Shown: one piece after another, positions 41,579-50,500 of the stretch
Position numbering within the stretch: the first letter of the stretch is position 1
How the letters are laid out: each line of letters begins with the position of its first letter
Assembly (NCBI RefSeq): GCF_009811755.1
Contig: NZ_BLIV01000004.1
Span: 372,001 to 436,000 of the forward strand
Direction: 5' to 3'
DNA from: Roseobacter cerasinus
GTDB lineage: Bacteria > Pseudomonadota > Alphaproteobacteria > Rhodobacterales > Rhodobacteraceae
Length of the DNA: 64,000 nt
Notes under the pieces: generated by a model
What the model saw: only the letters and a program-made list of their open reading frames with translations
What the model was told of the DNA's origin: nothing
Databases searched by the model: none
Translations under genes and position numbers: made by a program

Positions 41579-43741
41579 ATGACCAAATCCTTGCTGCTGA
41601 CCAGCACGCTTCTGGCGACTGCTGCGATGACACCTGCTTTTGCAGAGATGAATTTCAACCGCATCGCCTCCTTCCCTGTGACGTCCAATTTCGAGGGCGC
41701 AGCGCCTGACGAGACCTCGGCCGAGATCATCGACGCAACTGCGGACGGCATGACGCTGGTCTACACCGACAGCCCCGCAGGCGTGATTGGTGTGGTCGAT
41801 ATTACCGACCCCGCGGCCCCGAAGCCCAAAGGCACCCTTGGCGTCGACGGTGAGCCAACAGCCGTGTCAATCATTGGCACCACCGCCTTTGTTGGTGTGA
41901 ACACCTCCGAGAGCTATACCGACCCTTCAGGTTTCGTGAAGGCGGTGAACCTGTCAGACATGAGCATCACCGCGACCTGCGATCTGGGCGGCCAGCCGGA
42001 CAGCACCGCGCGCGCCAAGGATGGGTCTTTCATCGCGATTGCCATTGAGAACGAGCGCGACGAGGATCTGGGCGACGGGCGTGTGCCGCAGATGCCAGCG
42101 GGCGATCTCGTCATGATCGACGTGGCGGACGGTACGCTCGATTGTGGCACCCTGCGCCGCGCCAGCCTCACCGGTCTGGCCGATGTGGCGGGCGAAGATC
42201 CAGAGCCTGAGTTTGTAGACATCAACGGCCTCGGTGAGGTCGTCGTGACCTTGCAGGAAAACAACCACATTGCCGTTGTCGCCAAAGATGGCACGCTGGT
42301 CTCACATTTCTCCGCTGGGAGTGTCGATCTGGAAGGCATCGACACCATCGACGAGCGTGCCGCCCTGATCTTCGATCAAAGTCAGCCGGGTCGTGTTCGG
42401 GAACCCGATGGTGTGCAATGGATCGATGATGATCACTTCGCCATCGCCAATGAGGGCGACATGGATGGCGGGTCGCGCGGCATGACCATCTTCCACAAGG
42501 ATGGTACGCTGGTCTGGGAAAGCGGCGCGACGCTGGAACATGCCATCGTGCAGATCGGCCACTACCCGGACAAACGCTCCGACGCGAAGGGTGTTGAGCC
42601 CGAGGGCATGGAATTCGGCGTCTTCGATGGCACGCCTTATGTCTTTGTGATGGCGGAACGTGCCTCGGTTGTGGCGGTCTATGATGTGAGTGATCCCACG
42701 GCGCCGGTGCTGAAACAATTGCTGCCCTCGGGCATCTCGCCCGAAGGGGCCGTGGCGATCCCCGAGCGGGGGCTTTTGGCGACAGCCAATGAATTCGACG
42801 GTCTGGAAGATGGCGCGGCGCGCGCGCATGTGATGCTTTATCAATACGCCGAAGGCCTCGCCTCCTACCCGCATCTGACATCCGCCGGGATGGAAGGCCC
42901 CACGGGCTGGGGCGCGATCTCCGGCATGGTCGCGGATGCTGACGGCATGATCTATGCTGTGTCTGACAGCTTCTATGGCTACCAGCCGCGCATCTTCAAG
43001 ATTGACCCCTCCAGCACGCCCGCGCGGATCGTCGAGGCCATCGACGTGACCCGCAATGGGCTGCCTGCACAGAAGATCGACATGGAGGGCATTGCGCTCG
43101 ACGGTGAAGGTGGCTTCTGGGTTGCCTCCGAAGGCCGCACGGACCGGGTGATCCCGCATGCGCTCTATCATGTGGGCGCCGACGGACAGATCGAGGATGA
43201 GATCGGCCTGCCGCCGGAGCTGATGGCGGTGGAGAAACGCTTTGGCTTTGAAGGCATCACAAAGGTGGGCGACACGCTCTGGATGCCGGTGCAGCGGGAA
43301 TGGAAGGACGATCCGAAAGACCACGTGAAACTTGTGGCCTACAATCTGGAGACCGAAGAATGGGGCGCTGTGCTCTATCCCAAGGCTGCGGCAGACAAAG
43401 GCTGGGTCGGGCTGAGCGAGATGACCGTGCATGGCGATCAGGTCTACATCGTGGAGCGCGACAACCAGCATGGGTTGGAGGCCGTGACCAAGAAGATCTA
43501 TGCGGTGCCGCTGGCTGAGATGGCGCCCGCCGCGCTCGGGCAAGAGCTTCCGGTCGTCAGCAAGACGCTGGTGCGTGACCTCATCCCGGATCTGACGTCA
43601 ACCGGCGGCTATGTACTCGACAAGGTCGAAGGGCTGGCGATCACCGCCGATGGCACGGCCTGGGTGTCGACCGACAATGACGGCGTCGATGACCATTCTG
43701 GCGAGACCATGTTCTTCAGCATCGGTAAAGTCGGACAATAA
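41579..43741 (+). CDS. exported esterase-like activity of phytase family protein
   Basis: 720 residues; GGAG lies before the ATG. Signal peptide SLLLTSTLLATAAMTPAFA (cut before EMNF). The N-terminal two thirds are a beta-propeller-like region with repeats such as VVDITDPAAPKPKGTLGVDG and VAVYDVSDPTAPVLKQLLPS. The C-terminal part (from about residue 430) is the phytase-like propeller: ISGMVADADGMIYAVSDSFY, KIDMEGIALDGEGGFWVASEG and KVEGLAITADGTAWVSTDND. An upstream Pho box says it is induced by phosphate starvation, so a periplasmic or secreted phosphoesterase acting on organic phosphate is likely. The exact substrate is unknown. It ends at a clear terminator. Confidence 0.88.
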   Translation: MTKSLLLTSTLLATAAMTPAFAEMNFNRIASFPVTSNFEGAAPDETSAEIIDATADGMTLVYTDSPAGVIGVVDITDPAAPKPKGTLGVDGEPTAVSIIGTTAFVGVNTSESYTDPSGFVKAVNLSDMSITATCDLGGQPDSTARAKDGSFIAIAIENERDEDLGDGRVPQMPAGDLVMIDVADGTLDCGTLRRASLTGLADVAGEDPEPEFVDINGLGEVVVTLQENNHIAVVAKDGTLVSHFSAGSVDLEGIDTIDERAALIFDQSQPGRVREPDGVQWIDDDHFAIANEGDMDGGSRGMTIFHKDGTLVWESGATLEHAIVQIGHYPDKRSDAKGVEPEGMEFGVFDGTPYVFVMAERASVVAVYDVSDPTAPVLKQLLPSGISPEGAVAIPERGLLATANEFDGLEDGAARAHVMLYQYAEGLASYPHLTSAGMEGPTGWGAISGMVADADGMIYAVSDSFYGYQPRIFKIDPSSTPARIVEAIDVTRNGLPAQKIDMEGIALDGEGGFWVASEGRTDRVIPHALYHVGADGQIEDEIGLPPELMAVEKRFGFEGITKVGDTLWMPVQREWKDDPKDHVKLVAYNLETEEWGAVLYPKAAADKGWVGLSEMTVHGDQVYIVERDNQHGLEAVTKKIYAVPLAEMAPAALGQELPVVSKTLVRDLIPDLTSTGGYVLDKVEGLAITADGTAWVSTDNDGVDDHSGETMFFSIGKVGQ

Positions 43742-43767
43742 ACCAGCCCAATCCCCGGGCACCCGAG

Positions 43768-43798
43768 AACGCTCCACAATTTTCCTGTGGAGCGTTTT
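43768..43798 (+). terminator. rho-independent terminator after the phytase-like gene
   Basis: Perfect 11-pair stem AACGCTCCACA / TGTGGAGCGTT, loop ATTTTCC, with TTTT at its end, 27 bases after the stop codon. Confidence 0.85.
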
Positions 43799-43871
43799 CA
43801 TTCCGCACATGACAGAGCCGTGATCGCTCCGGTACTCTTTACGCAGGGAATCGCAGGGGCCTGGGGGCATC

Positions 43872-44078
43872 ATGGTGCAAGACTCGCTAACCGAAACATC
43901 GTTTCGTAAAAACGTTCTGAATTTGGAGGAAGGCGATATCGCCGCTTTTGTCCGCAAATGTGTGAAGGACCGGTCTTTGAGCAAGGTGGTCGGCCATCTG
44001 AACAACGACATGTTGTTCGGCACACATAAAGAACGCCGGGAAGCGGAAGAAGCGCTGCACCGGCTCGGTTTTCTTTGA
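43872..44078 (+). CDS. small hypothetical protein (68 residues)
   Basis: A 68-residue soluble, charged protein with no signal peptide or membrane segment and no family I recognise. It looks mostly helical: VLNLEEGDIAAFVRKCVKDR, then KVVGHLNNDMLFGTHKER and REAEEALHRLGFL. GGGGGC precedes ATG 43872. It stands alone between the terminator of the phytase-like gene and a weak hairpin (44077-44096), so it has its own promoter. The amphipathic composition is consistent with a real protein rather than a chance frame. Function unknown. Confidence 0.65.
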   Translation: MVQDSLTETSFRKNVLNLEEGDIAAFVRKCVKDRSLSKVVGHLNNDMLFGTHKERREAEEALHRLGFL

Positions 44079-44096
44079 CCGCTGACCGGCGCGGTC
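44077..44096. terminator. weak hairpin between convergent genes
   Basis: Six-pair stem GACCGC / GCGGTC with an eight-base loop, overlapping the stop codon of the small protein and followed by TGAGGTTTT. It could end transcription of the small gene; the stem is short. Confidence 0.3.
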
Positions 44097-44103
44097 TGAG
44101 GTT

Positions 44104-44769
44104 TTAGGCCGCTGTCAGCGCGTAGCGCTGCAATTCTTCAAACATTCCGTCTTGCCGCTCACCCACCAGCGTCAGGCTGTCGATCACGAAGGGGCGCGGG
44201 GGGATATCCCCAAAATGCACATTGGCATCGGCCAGCACCTTGCCCGTCATCTCGCGTGGCAGCGGGCCGGTCAGTGTCATGTGGAATTTGAACGCCTCCA
44301 TCACGTAAGGATAGCCCCAGCGGGTCAGGTTTGCCTCTTGCTCCGGGGTCAGCCTGGATTGACGGCGGCGCGCCAGGTCCGCTTCGGTCGGTGGCGCGCG
44401 GAAACTGTCGAGGGTTTTGACCACCGTGGCTGCCAGCCGGGCCAGGTCCCGCACATCGCCTGTGGGGGTCAGGGCGAGGAAGCTGCCAATCTGCGACAGG
44501 GTCAGGCCGTCCAAGGCCACGGGAGCCAGCTGCCCACTCAAATCGTCAAGCGCTGCGTGCAGCCCTTCGGGCGTTTTGCCCTCCGCCAAATGGAACGGTG
44601 GTTTGACGGTCCCGTGAAAGCCGTATTTGCGCGGTCGTTTGGTCACCGTGTCGTCGGGCTCACCCACCGGCGCGCCCGTGGCGATATCCCAGCCCAGCCA
44701 GGTGGCGCCCGCCAGCGCGAAGGCGCCGGGCTTTGGCGTAAAATAGACCCCGTATCGCGTGTAGTTCAT
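44104..44769 (-). CDS. DUF1045 family protein, 2H-phosphoesterase fold (phosphonate-operon type)
   Basis: 221 residues from ATG 44769; the frame continues upstream without family match. Two H-x-T motifs mark the 2H phosphoesterase superfamily: YGFHGTVKPPF (about residue 50) and FKFHMTLTGPL (about residue 165). The start MNYTRYGVYFTPKPGAFALA matches the DUF1045 / putative phosphonate-metabolism protein family usually seen beside phn genes. No phn genes are present here, but the Pho-box gene is close by. The activity is probably on a cyclic or phosphodiester ribose-type intermediate; unproven. Confidence 0.85.
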   Translation of the reverse strand: MNYTRYGVYFTPKPGAFALAGATWLGWDIATGAPVGEPDDTVTKRPRKYGFHGTVKPPFHLAEGKTPEGLHAALDDLSGQLAPVALDGLTLSQIGSFLALTPTGDVRDLARLAATVVKTLDSFRAPPTEADLARRRQSRLTPEQEANLTRWGYPYVMEAFKFHMTLTGPLPREMTGKVLADANVHFGDIPPRPFVIDSLTLVGERQDGMFEELQRYALTAA

Positions 44770-44923
44770 GCGCACACACCTCTCATTTGGCCGCTCAGTC
44801 GCAGGCGGGGATAACATGAGCATGACGGTGGCTGCCATATCCTCCCGACAGTGGCCCGCATTCAGCTTGCACATCCCCGCAGGCTCTGGCCTGATCTGCG
44901 CAAGCAAACTGAGAGGGCAGATC

Positions 44924-45886
44924 ATGCGCGCAATGCAAGTCACCGAGCTGGGCCAACCGCTGAGCCTGCGGGAGGTGCCGACGCCCGAGCCGGGGCTGGG
45001 GCAGGTGCAGGTCAAGGTGCATACCTGTGGGCTGAACTTCGGGGATCTGCTGGTGATCAAGGGCACCTATCAGGAAAAGCCGCAACTGCCCGCGACCATC
45101 GGGATGGAGCTCTGCGGCACCATCACGGCAGTCGGGGAGGGTGTGACAGATTTCGCCAGGGGCCAGCGCGTGGCGGCTTACTGCGGCTTTGGCGCGCTGG
45201 CGGACTATGCGGCGATCCCGGCGGCGGTCTGCGTGCCGATCCCCGATAAGATGCCGGCGGAGGACGCCGCCGCCTTCCTCATAACCTACGGCACCAGTCA
45301 CGTGGCGCTTGACTACAAGGCGCATCTGCAACCGGGTGAGCGGCTCTTGGTCTTGGGCGCCTCAGGCGGTGTCGGGCTGACGGCGGTTGAGCTGGGCAAG
45401 CTGATGGGCGCCGAGGTCATTGCCGTGGCGCGTGGCGCGGCCAAGCTGGACGTCGCACGCGCGATGGGGGCCGATCATCTGATCGACTCCGATACGGATG
45501 ACATCCGCAGCATGGTCAAAGAGTTGGGTGGCGCGGATGTGGTCTATGACCCAATTGGCGGGGATCAGTTCAAGGCTGCGCTGCGGGCGTGCAATCCGGA
45601 AGCGCGGCTCATACCCCTCGGTTTTGCCAGCGGGGAGGTGCCGCAGATCCCGGCGAACCATCTGCTGGTGAAGAATCTCACAGTGATCGGCTTCTACTGG
45701 GGCGGATACACACGGGTGAACCCCAAGGTGCTGACCGACAGTTTCAAAGTGCTGACGGAGTGGTATGTGCAAGGCAAGATCAAACCGCATGTGAGCCACG
45801 TGCTGCCGCTGGAACAGGCAAACGAGGCGCTTGATCTGCTGCGCGCCCGCAAGGCCACCGGCAAAGTTGTGGTGTCCATTAACTAG
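44924..45886 (+). CDS. NADPH:quinone oxidoreductase / zinc-free MDR family protein
   Basis: 320 residues from ATG 44924 with GAGAGGG upstream; the 52 residues preceding in frame overlap the divergent gene's promoter and were dropped. GroES-like N-terminal domain (CGLNFGDLLVIKGTYQEKP; GMELCGTITAVGEGV) with no zinc-binding Cys/His set, then a Rossmann fold GASGGVGLTAVELGKLMGAE at about residues 146-165. It reduces quinones or enones with NADPH. Its stop abuts a palindromic intergenic element. Confidence 0.9.
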   Translation: MRAMQVTELGQPLSLREVPTPEPGLGQVQVKVHTCGLNFGDLLVIKGTYQEKPQLPATIGMELCGTITAVGEGVTDFARGQRVAAYCGFGALADYAAIPAAVCVPIPDKMPAEDAAAFLITYGTSHVALDYKAHLQPGERLLVLGASGGVGLTAVELGKLMGAEVIAVARGAAKLDVARAMGADHLIDSDTDDIRSMVKELGGADVVYDPIGGDQFKAALRACNPEARLIPLGFASGEVPQIPANHLLVKNLTVIGFYWGGYTRVNPKVLTDSFKVLTEWYVQGKIKPHVSHVLPLEQANEALDLLRARKATGKVVVSIN

Positions 45887-45985
45887 AGCGTCTGACGAAA
45901 TACCTGAAATGTCGCATATCACGTAATGCGTTGAGATCTATGATTTCAGGCAGCGTCATGTGAGCCAGGTTTTTCGCATGACGCT
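45887..45985. repeat. 99-base palindromic intergenic element
   Basis: The element begins right after the quinone oxidoreductase stop. Outer arms 45887-45900 and 45972-45985 are complementary at 11 of 14 positions. Nested arms CCTGAAAT (45903-45910) / ATTTCAGG (45943-45950) and AGCGTCATG (45952-45960) / CATGACGCT (45977-45985) make alternative hairpins. The second hairpin is followed by TTT and may terminate the upstream gene. It looks like a dispersed small palindromic repeat of the kind common in alphaproteobacterial intergenic regions; other copies cannot be checked here. Confidence 0.6.
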
Positions 45986-46007
45986 TTAGGGGCGCCGTCC
46001 AATCGGC

Positions 46008-46637
46008 TTAGCGAACCGTTTTGTCGGCGGGTTTTGCGGCGGCGTGGCCGTATTGTGATCTGATGCGCCAAACAGCCGCGAGCGCAGCAACCAATGTGGC
46101 GGTGCAAAGCGCACTCTTCGAGGCAGTTTCCATCGTGCCGTCGATCAGCACCGCATGTAGCACCGTGCCGAGCACGACGAGCGCGGCGAACGTCATGTGA
46201 AGATACCGCCAGTGGCGTGGGCGCAGAGGCAGCCTGCCGCGCAGCGCGGCCAGGGCGAGAGCGGCAAATGCCGTCCACATGGCCAGCACGCCCCAGATAG
46301 AAAAGGGCGTGGGGGAGGCCAAGAGCAGCGCGTCGATCATATCGGGTGGGCTTGTGATCCACAGGCCCGCCACATGCACGAGGATCGCGACAATCAACGA
46401 AAGCCCAAAGACCCGGTGCATCCGTCGGGCCCGCGCCCTGGACAAGCCGGGCAGAAGCCCCGCCGCCAAAAGTGGTTGCAGCAGGAGCAGCACGAGGCCT
46501 GCGACACCGGCAAAGCCAGCGAGGATGTAGATCGGATCGCGCCAGGCCAGCAGCGGGCTATTGGCAGCGGCGACGAGAGGCACAATCGAGACAAGTGCCA
46601 CGACAACCCACATCAATATGCTGCGCGTGCGGCCCAC
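46008..46637 (-). CDS. ferric-reductase-like transmembrane (heme b) protein
   Basis: 209 residues with about six membrane helices (ILMWVVVALVSIVPLVAAA; PIYILAGFAGVAGLVLLLLQ; VFGLSLIVAILVHVAGLWI). Pairs of His residues in helices (RRMHRVFG, ILVHVAGL, WRYLHMTFAALVV, TVLHAVLIDG) fit heme ligation, as in MsrQ/YedZ and ferric reductases. GTG start at 46637; ATG at 46613 is possible. It lies 13 bases after a Tat-exported intradiol-like protein, so it may pass quinol electrons to that partner, as MsrQ does for MsrP (inference). Confidence 0.82.
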   Translation of the reverse strand: MGRTRSILMWVVVALVSIVPLVAAANSPLLAWRDPIYILAGFAGVAGLVLLLLQPLLAAGLLPGLSRARARRMHRVFGLSLIVAILVHVAGLWITSPPDMIDALLLASPTPFSIWGVLAMWTAFAALALAALRGRLPLRPRHWRYLHMTFAALVVLGTVLHAVLIDGTMETASKSALCTATLVAALAAVWRIRSQYGHAAAKPADKTVR

Positions 46638-46650
46638 GGCCTACCAGCGG

Positions 46651-47139
46651 CTAGACCGGTTGGAGGACGAAATGCGCCTCCAGACTGGTCTGAGAAGGGC
46701 TGTCCATCAATGGCCGCAAGAAAACCGTCTCGTAGTCACCGCTGTCGTAAGCCAGATGTCCATGCGCCTGCCCGAATGCTGGGACGATCTGGGGCATTTC
46801 GAGGCGGAAGATGCCATCCGCATCCGTCAAAGTGGCTCCATGGCTGCGGGCGTCCCGCTCATGCCCTTCGGTGGTATGTGCCCAGATCTGAATGCGCTGG
46901 TTGGCCAGCGGCGCGCCGTCTCCCGCGCGGCGGACGGTGCCCGTCATCCAAAACCCGCCACCGCCGATCCGTTCGATGATCGGTGCCTCGGGGCGGTAGT
47001 TGTTGGATCCGCCGCGCATCGAGGGGGTGGCGGCAACGGTCTGTGCAAATGCAGGTCGCAGAAGGCCTGCCGCGCCAAGTGCGAGGGCCGATCCTGTGGC
47101 GGCAAGCAGGCGCCGCCGATGGAATGAAGATGTGGTCAT
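46651..47139 (-). CDS. Tat-exported intradiol-dioxygenase-like protein
   Basis: 162 residues from ATG 47139, preceded by GGGAG. Twin-arginine signal HRRRLLAATGSALALGAAGL (about residues 7-26), cut near AFAQT. The mature part resembles the beta-barrel of intradiol ring-cleavage dioxygenases (GTVRRAGDGAPLANQRIQIW; GATLTDADGIFRLEMP). The Tyr iron ligands are not where expected; a H-G-H pair remains in FGQAHGHLAYDSGD. It is therefore either a degenerate dioxygenase or a metal-binding relative. It is the first gene of a two-gene operon with a heme membrane protein. Confidence 0.75.
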   Translation of the reverse strand: MTTSSFHRRRLLAATGSALALGAAGLLRPAFAQTVAATPSMRGGSNNYRPEAPIIERIGGGGFWMTGTVRRAGDGAPLANQRIQIWAHTTEGHERDARSHGATLTDADGIFRLEMPQIVPAFGQAHGHLAYDSGDYETVFLRPLMDSPSQTSLEAHFVLQPV

Positions 47140-47560
47140 TGGCAACGTCTCCCTTCGGTGTCTGTCAACTGCTCGGTGGCGCGGTTTGCCATCTTGCCAT
47201 CAAGGTAGTGAGTTTTGCGTGAAATCCCAACCATAGGTGGAATGGCGTCTTGCAATAGGCGATCAAAATTTCCTGAAGCTGCGGGGCAGGCGTGGTGATC
47301 CAGCGCGACAGCTCTGGCTCGGGTTCAAGGGCGCAAAGCGGTCGGTTTGCGTGTTTCGGTGGACGGTGAAACCTGCCTCATAAATTTACATTAAAAATCA
47401 GATATTTGCATGGTATCGCACGAGCGTCATAACAACTTCGTAAATTTTTCGTTGCATTGGCCAAGTTAGATTTCTTAGTCTTTCAGCAAGAGTCCGCCGA
47501 TTTGGGGCGGGTGAATTTTGCCGTTTTATTAGGCGTTAATGATTTGGCTTGGGGGCTGAT
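47140..47560. other. 421-base promoter region of the giant RTX gene
   Basis: No gene seen. The right half (about 47370-47545) is markedly AT-rich compared with the surroundings and should hold the promoter of the giant gene. A short hairpin CCGCC-7-GGCGG at 47494-47510 would be in the leader. GGGGGC at 47551-47556 is the likely ribosome-binding site for ATG 47561. Confidence 0.5.
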
Positions 47561-50500
47561 ATGGCGAATTTAACGAACGCAGACCGCGTGGTGAATGGGC
47601 TTGTTACGGATCTGATTGGGACTGCAAACGACGACGTCATCACCATCAGCTCAGGTTTCTTACTTGGTGGCACAACGACGGGCTTGATCGATGGCCTTGG
47701 TGGCAATGACATCCTCCAGCTGGCGTCCTCCGTCCTGACAGACGTCACCATCGCCAACATCGAAGCCACCGAGCTGACCAACACTGGACAGAATCGGATC
47801 GAAGCCGATCAGATTGCCAATCTCGGCGTGCTGACCCTGACCGGCAGTGCTGCCACCAACTTCGGGTCGATCCGGCTTGAAGGCGATGACGGTGATGTGG
47901 CGGATTTCTCCGGTCTGGTTTTGACCGACGGGCAGGAACTCGCGGTCTCCAATTTCTTTGGCACAGGCCAGATGATCGTGGCGGATTTCTCGGGTGCCAG
48001 CTTCTCCGGGTCCGCGTTCATCGACTACGATGGTAACAATGCCAACGACGATGTCACCGGCGGCAGCGGCAACGATCAGATCAATGGCAATGGTGGCGAC
48101 GATACCCTGCGCGGTGGTCTGGGTGACGACTCCCTCAGCGGTGGGTCAGGTGCCAACCAACTGTTCGGGCAGGGCGGCAACGATACGCTGATTTCAAACA
48201 CCACTGCAAACGGATCTTCCCTCGACGGTGGGGCGGACAACGACCGCATCGAAGTCAGCTCCACCCTCAACAATGCCACCATCGAAGGTGGTACGGGCAA
48301 CGATACGCTGTCCTTGGTCAGCGCCAATCTGACGGGCACAACGATCTCCGGTATCGAGAATACGGAGCTGGCTAACAATGGCCAGATGCGGATCGACGCG
48401 GAGCAAATCATCAATCTGGGCGCCATTTCACTGACCGGGGCTGCGGTGACCAATGGCGGCTTTATCCGGCTGGAAGGGAGCGACGGCGATACAGCGGACT
48501 TCTCCAACCTCACACTGCAGGATGGAGAAGAGCTGGACGTCGACAACTTCTTCGGCACGGGCCAGAGCATCATCGCGGACTTCTCTGGAGCCACCTTCAA
48601 CGGCGATAGCTTCATCGACTATGATGGCAACAATGCCGACGACGATATCACCGGCGGCACCGGTGATGACGAAATCAACGGCAACAATGGGGATGACACC
48701 CTGCGCGGTGGTCTCGGTGACGACTCTATCAATGGTGGCGCCGGTGCAAATCAGCTGTTTGGAGAAGGTGGCAACGACACGCTGATCTCCTCAAGCAATG
48801 CCAACGGCTCCTCTCTGGACGGTGGCGCGGACGACGACCGCATCGAAGTCAGCTCCACCCTCAACAACGCCACCATCGAAGGGGGCGCGGGCAATGATAC
48901 CCTGTCCCTTGTCAGCGCCAATCTGATCGGCACAACGATCTCCGGCATTGAGAACACCGAACTGGCCAACAATGGCCAGATGCGGATTGATGCAGAGCAG
49001 ATCGCCAATCTGGGTGCCATTTCGCTGACCGGGGCTGCTGTCACCTTCGGCGGCTTCATCCGCCTGGAAGGCCAATCCGGCGACATGGCTGACTTCTCCA
49101 ATCTCACGCTACAAGATGGCGAAGAGCTGGACGTCGATAATAACTTTGGCACCGGCCAGACCATCATCGCTGACTTCTCGGGCGCGACCTTCAACGGCGA
49201 TAGCTTCATCGACTACGACGGCAACAACGCCGACGACGACATCACCGGGGGCACCGGTGATGACGAGATGAACGGCAACAACGGCGATGACACGCTGCGC
49301 GGTGGTCTGGGGGACGATTCTCTCAATGGCGGTGCGGGGGCCAACCAATTGCTCGGGCAGGGTGGCAACGACACGCTGATTGCGAACAGCAACGGCAGTG
49401 GCTCGTCCTTGGATGGCGGGGCTGAAAATGACCGGATCGAAGTCACCTCAACCCTACAGAACTCTACCATCGAAGGTGGGGCGGGCAATGACACCCTGGC
49501 GCTGGCCAGTGCCAATCTGGCGGGCACAACAATCTCCGGTATCGAGAACACGGAGCTTACGAACAGCGGTATCCAGTCCATCGATGCCGATCAGATTGCC
49601 AATCTTGGCGCGATCAGCCTGACCAGCAGCGCGATCACCTTCGGTGGGTCTATTCGTCTGCTCGGTCAGTCCGGCGATGCGGCGGATTTCTCAGGCGTCA
49701 CGCTACTGAACGACGAGGAGTTGAACGTCAGCACCTCGCTGGCGACGGGCGTGACCATTTCTGCCGATTTCTCGGGCGGCACATTCAATGGCAACAGCTT
49801 CATCGATTTCGATGGCAGCAACTCGAATGAAAGCGTCGTCGGCGGCAGCGGCGATGACGAGCTGACCGGCAACAACGGCGACGACACACTGGAAGGCGGA
49901 GCCGGAAACGACACCCTGGACGGTGGAACCGGCAACAACACCCTGCGCGGCGGGCTGGGCAACGACAGCCTTGTTCTGACCACTTCCTCCGGTCTGGCTG
50001 ATGGCGGTGAAGATGATGACATCATCGATATCAACAGCACGTTTACGGGAAGCGCCGTTGTGGGCGGCCTCGGGACGGATACTCTCGAACTGATTGGGGT
50101 CAACCTGAGCGGGACAACTTTCTCAGGCATCGAGCAGACCTTTATCGAGAACAGTGGTGTCGTCACAATTGATGCCAATCAGGTCGAGAACCTTGGCGCG
50201 ATTGATCTGACGCTCAGTGCAATCACCTTTGGTGCGACCATTCGCCTGGACGACTCCGCAAGCCAGACCGCTGATTTCAGCAGCCTGACCCTGGATGCAG
50301 GGGAGCGGATCAACATCGACTTTCTTGCGCAACCTCCAGGCTCCGAAGCGACGGTTGACCTGAGCCTCGCCACTTTTGGCGCAGGCAGCGGCGCCAATGT
50401 CGGGTCCTTCACCGGCAATATCGACATGACCGTCCTGAGCGGCAGCGGTGATGACACGCTGCGGGGCAACGCGGGCGATGACAGCCTGGTCGGCAATGCG

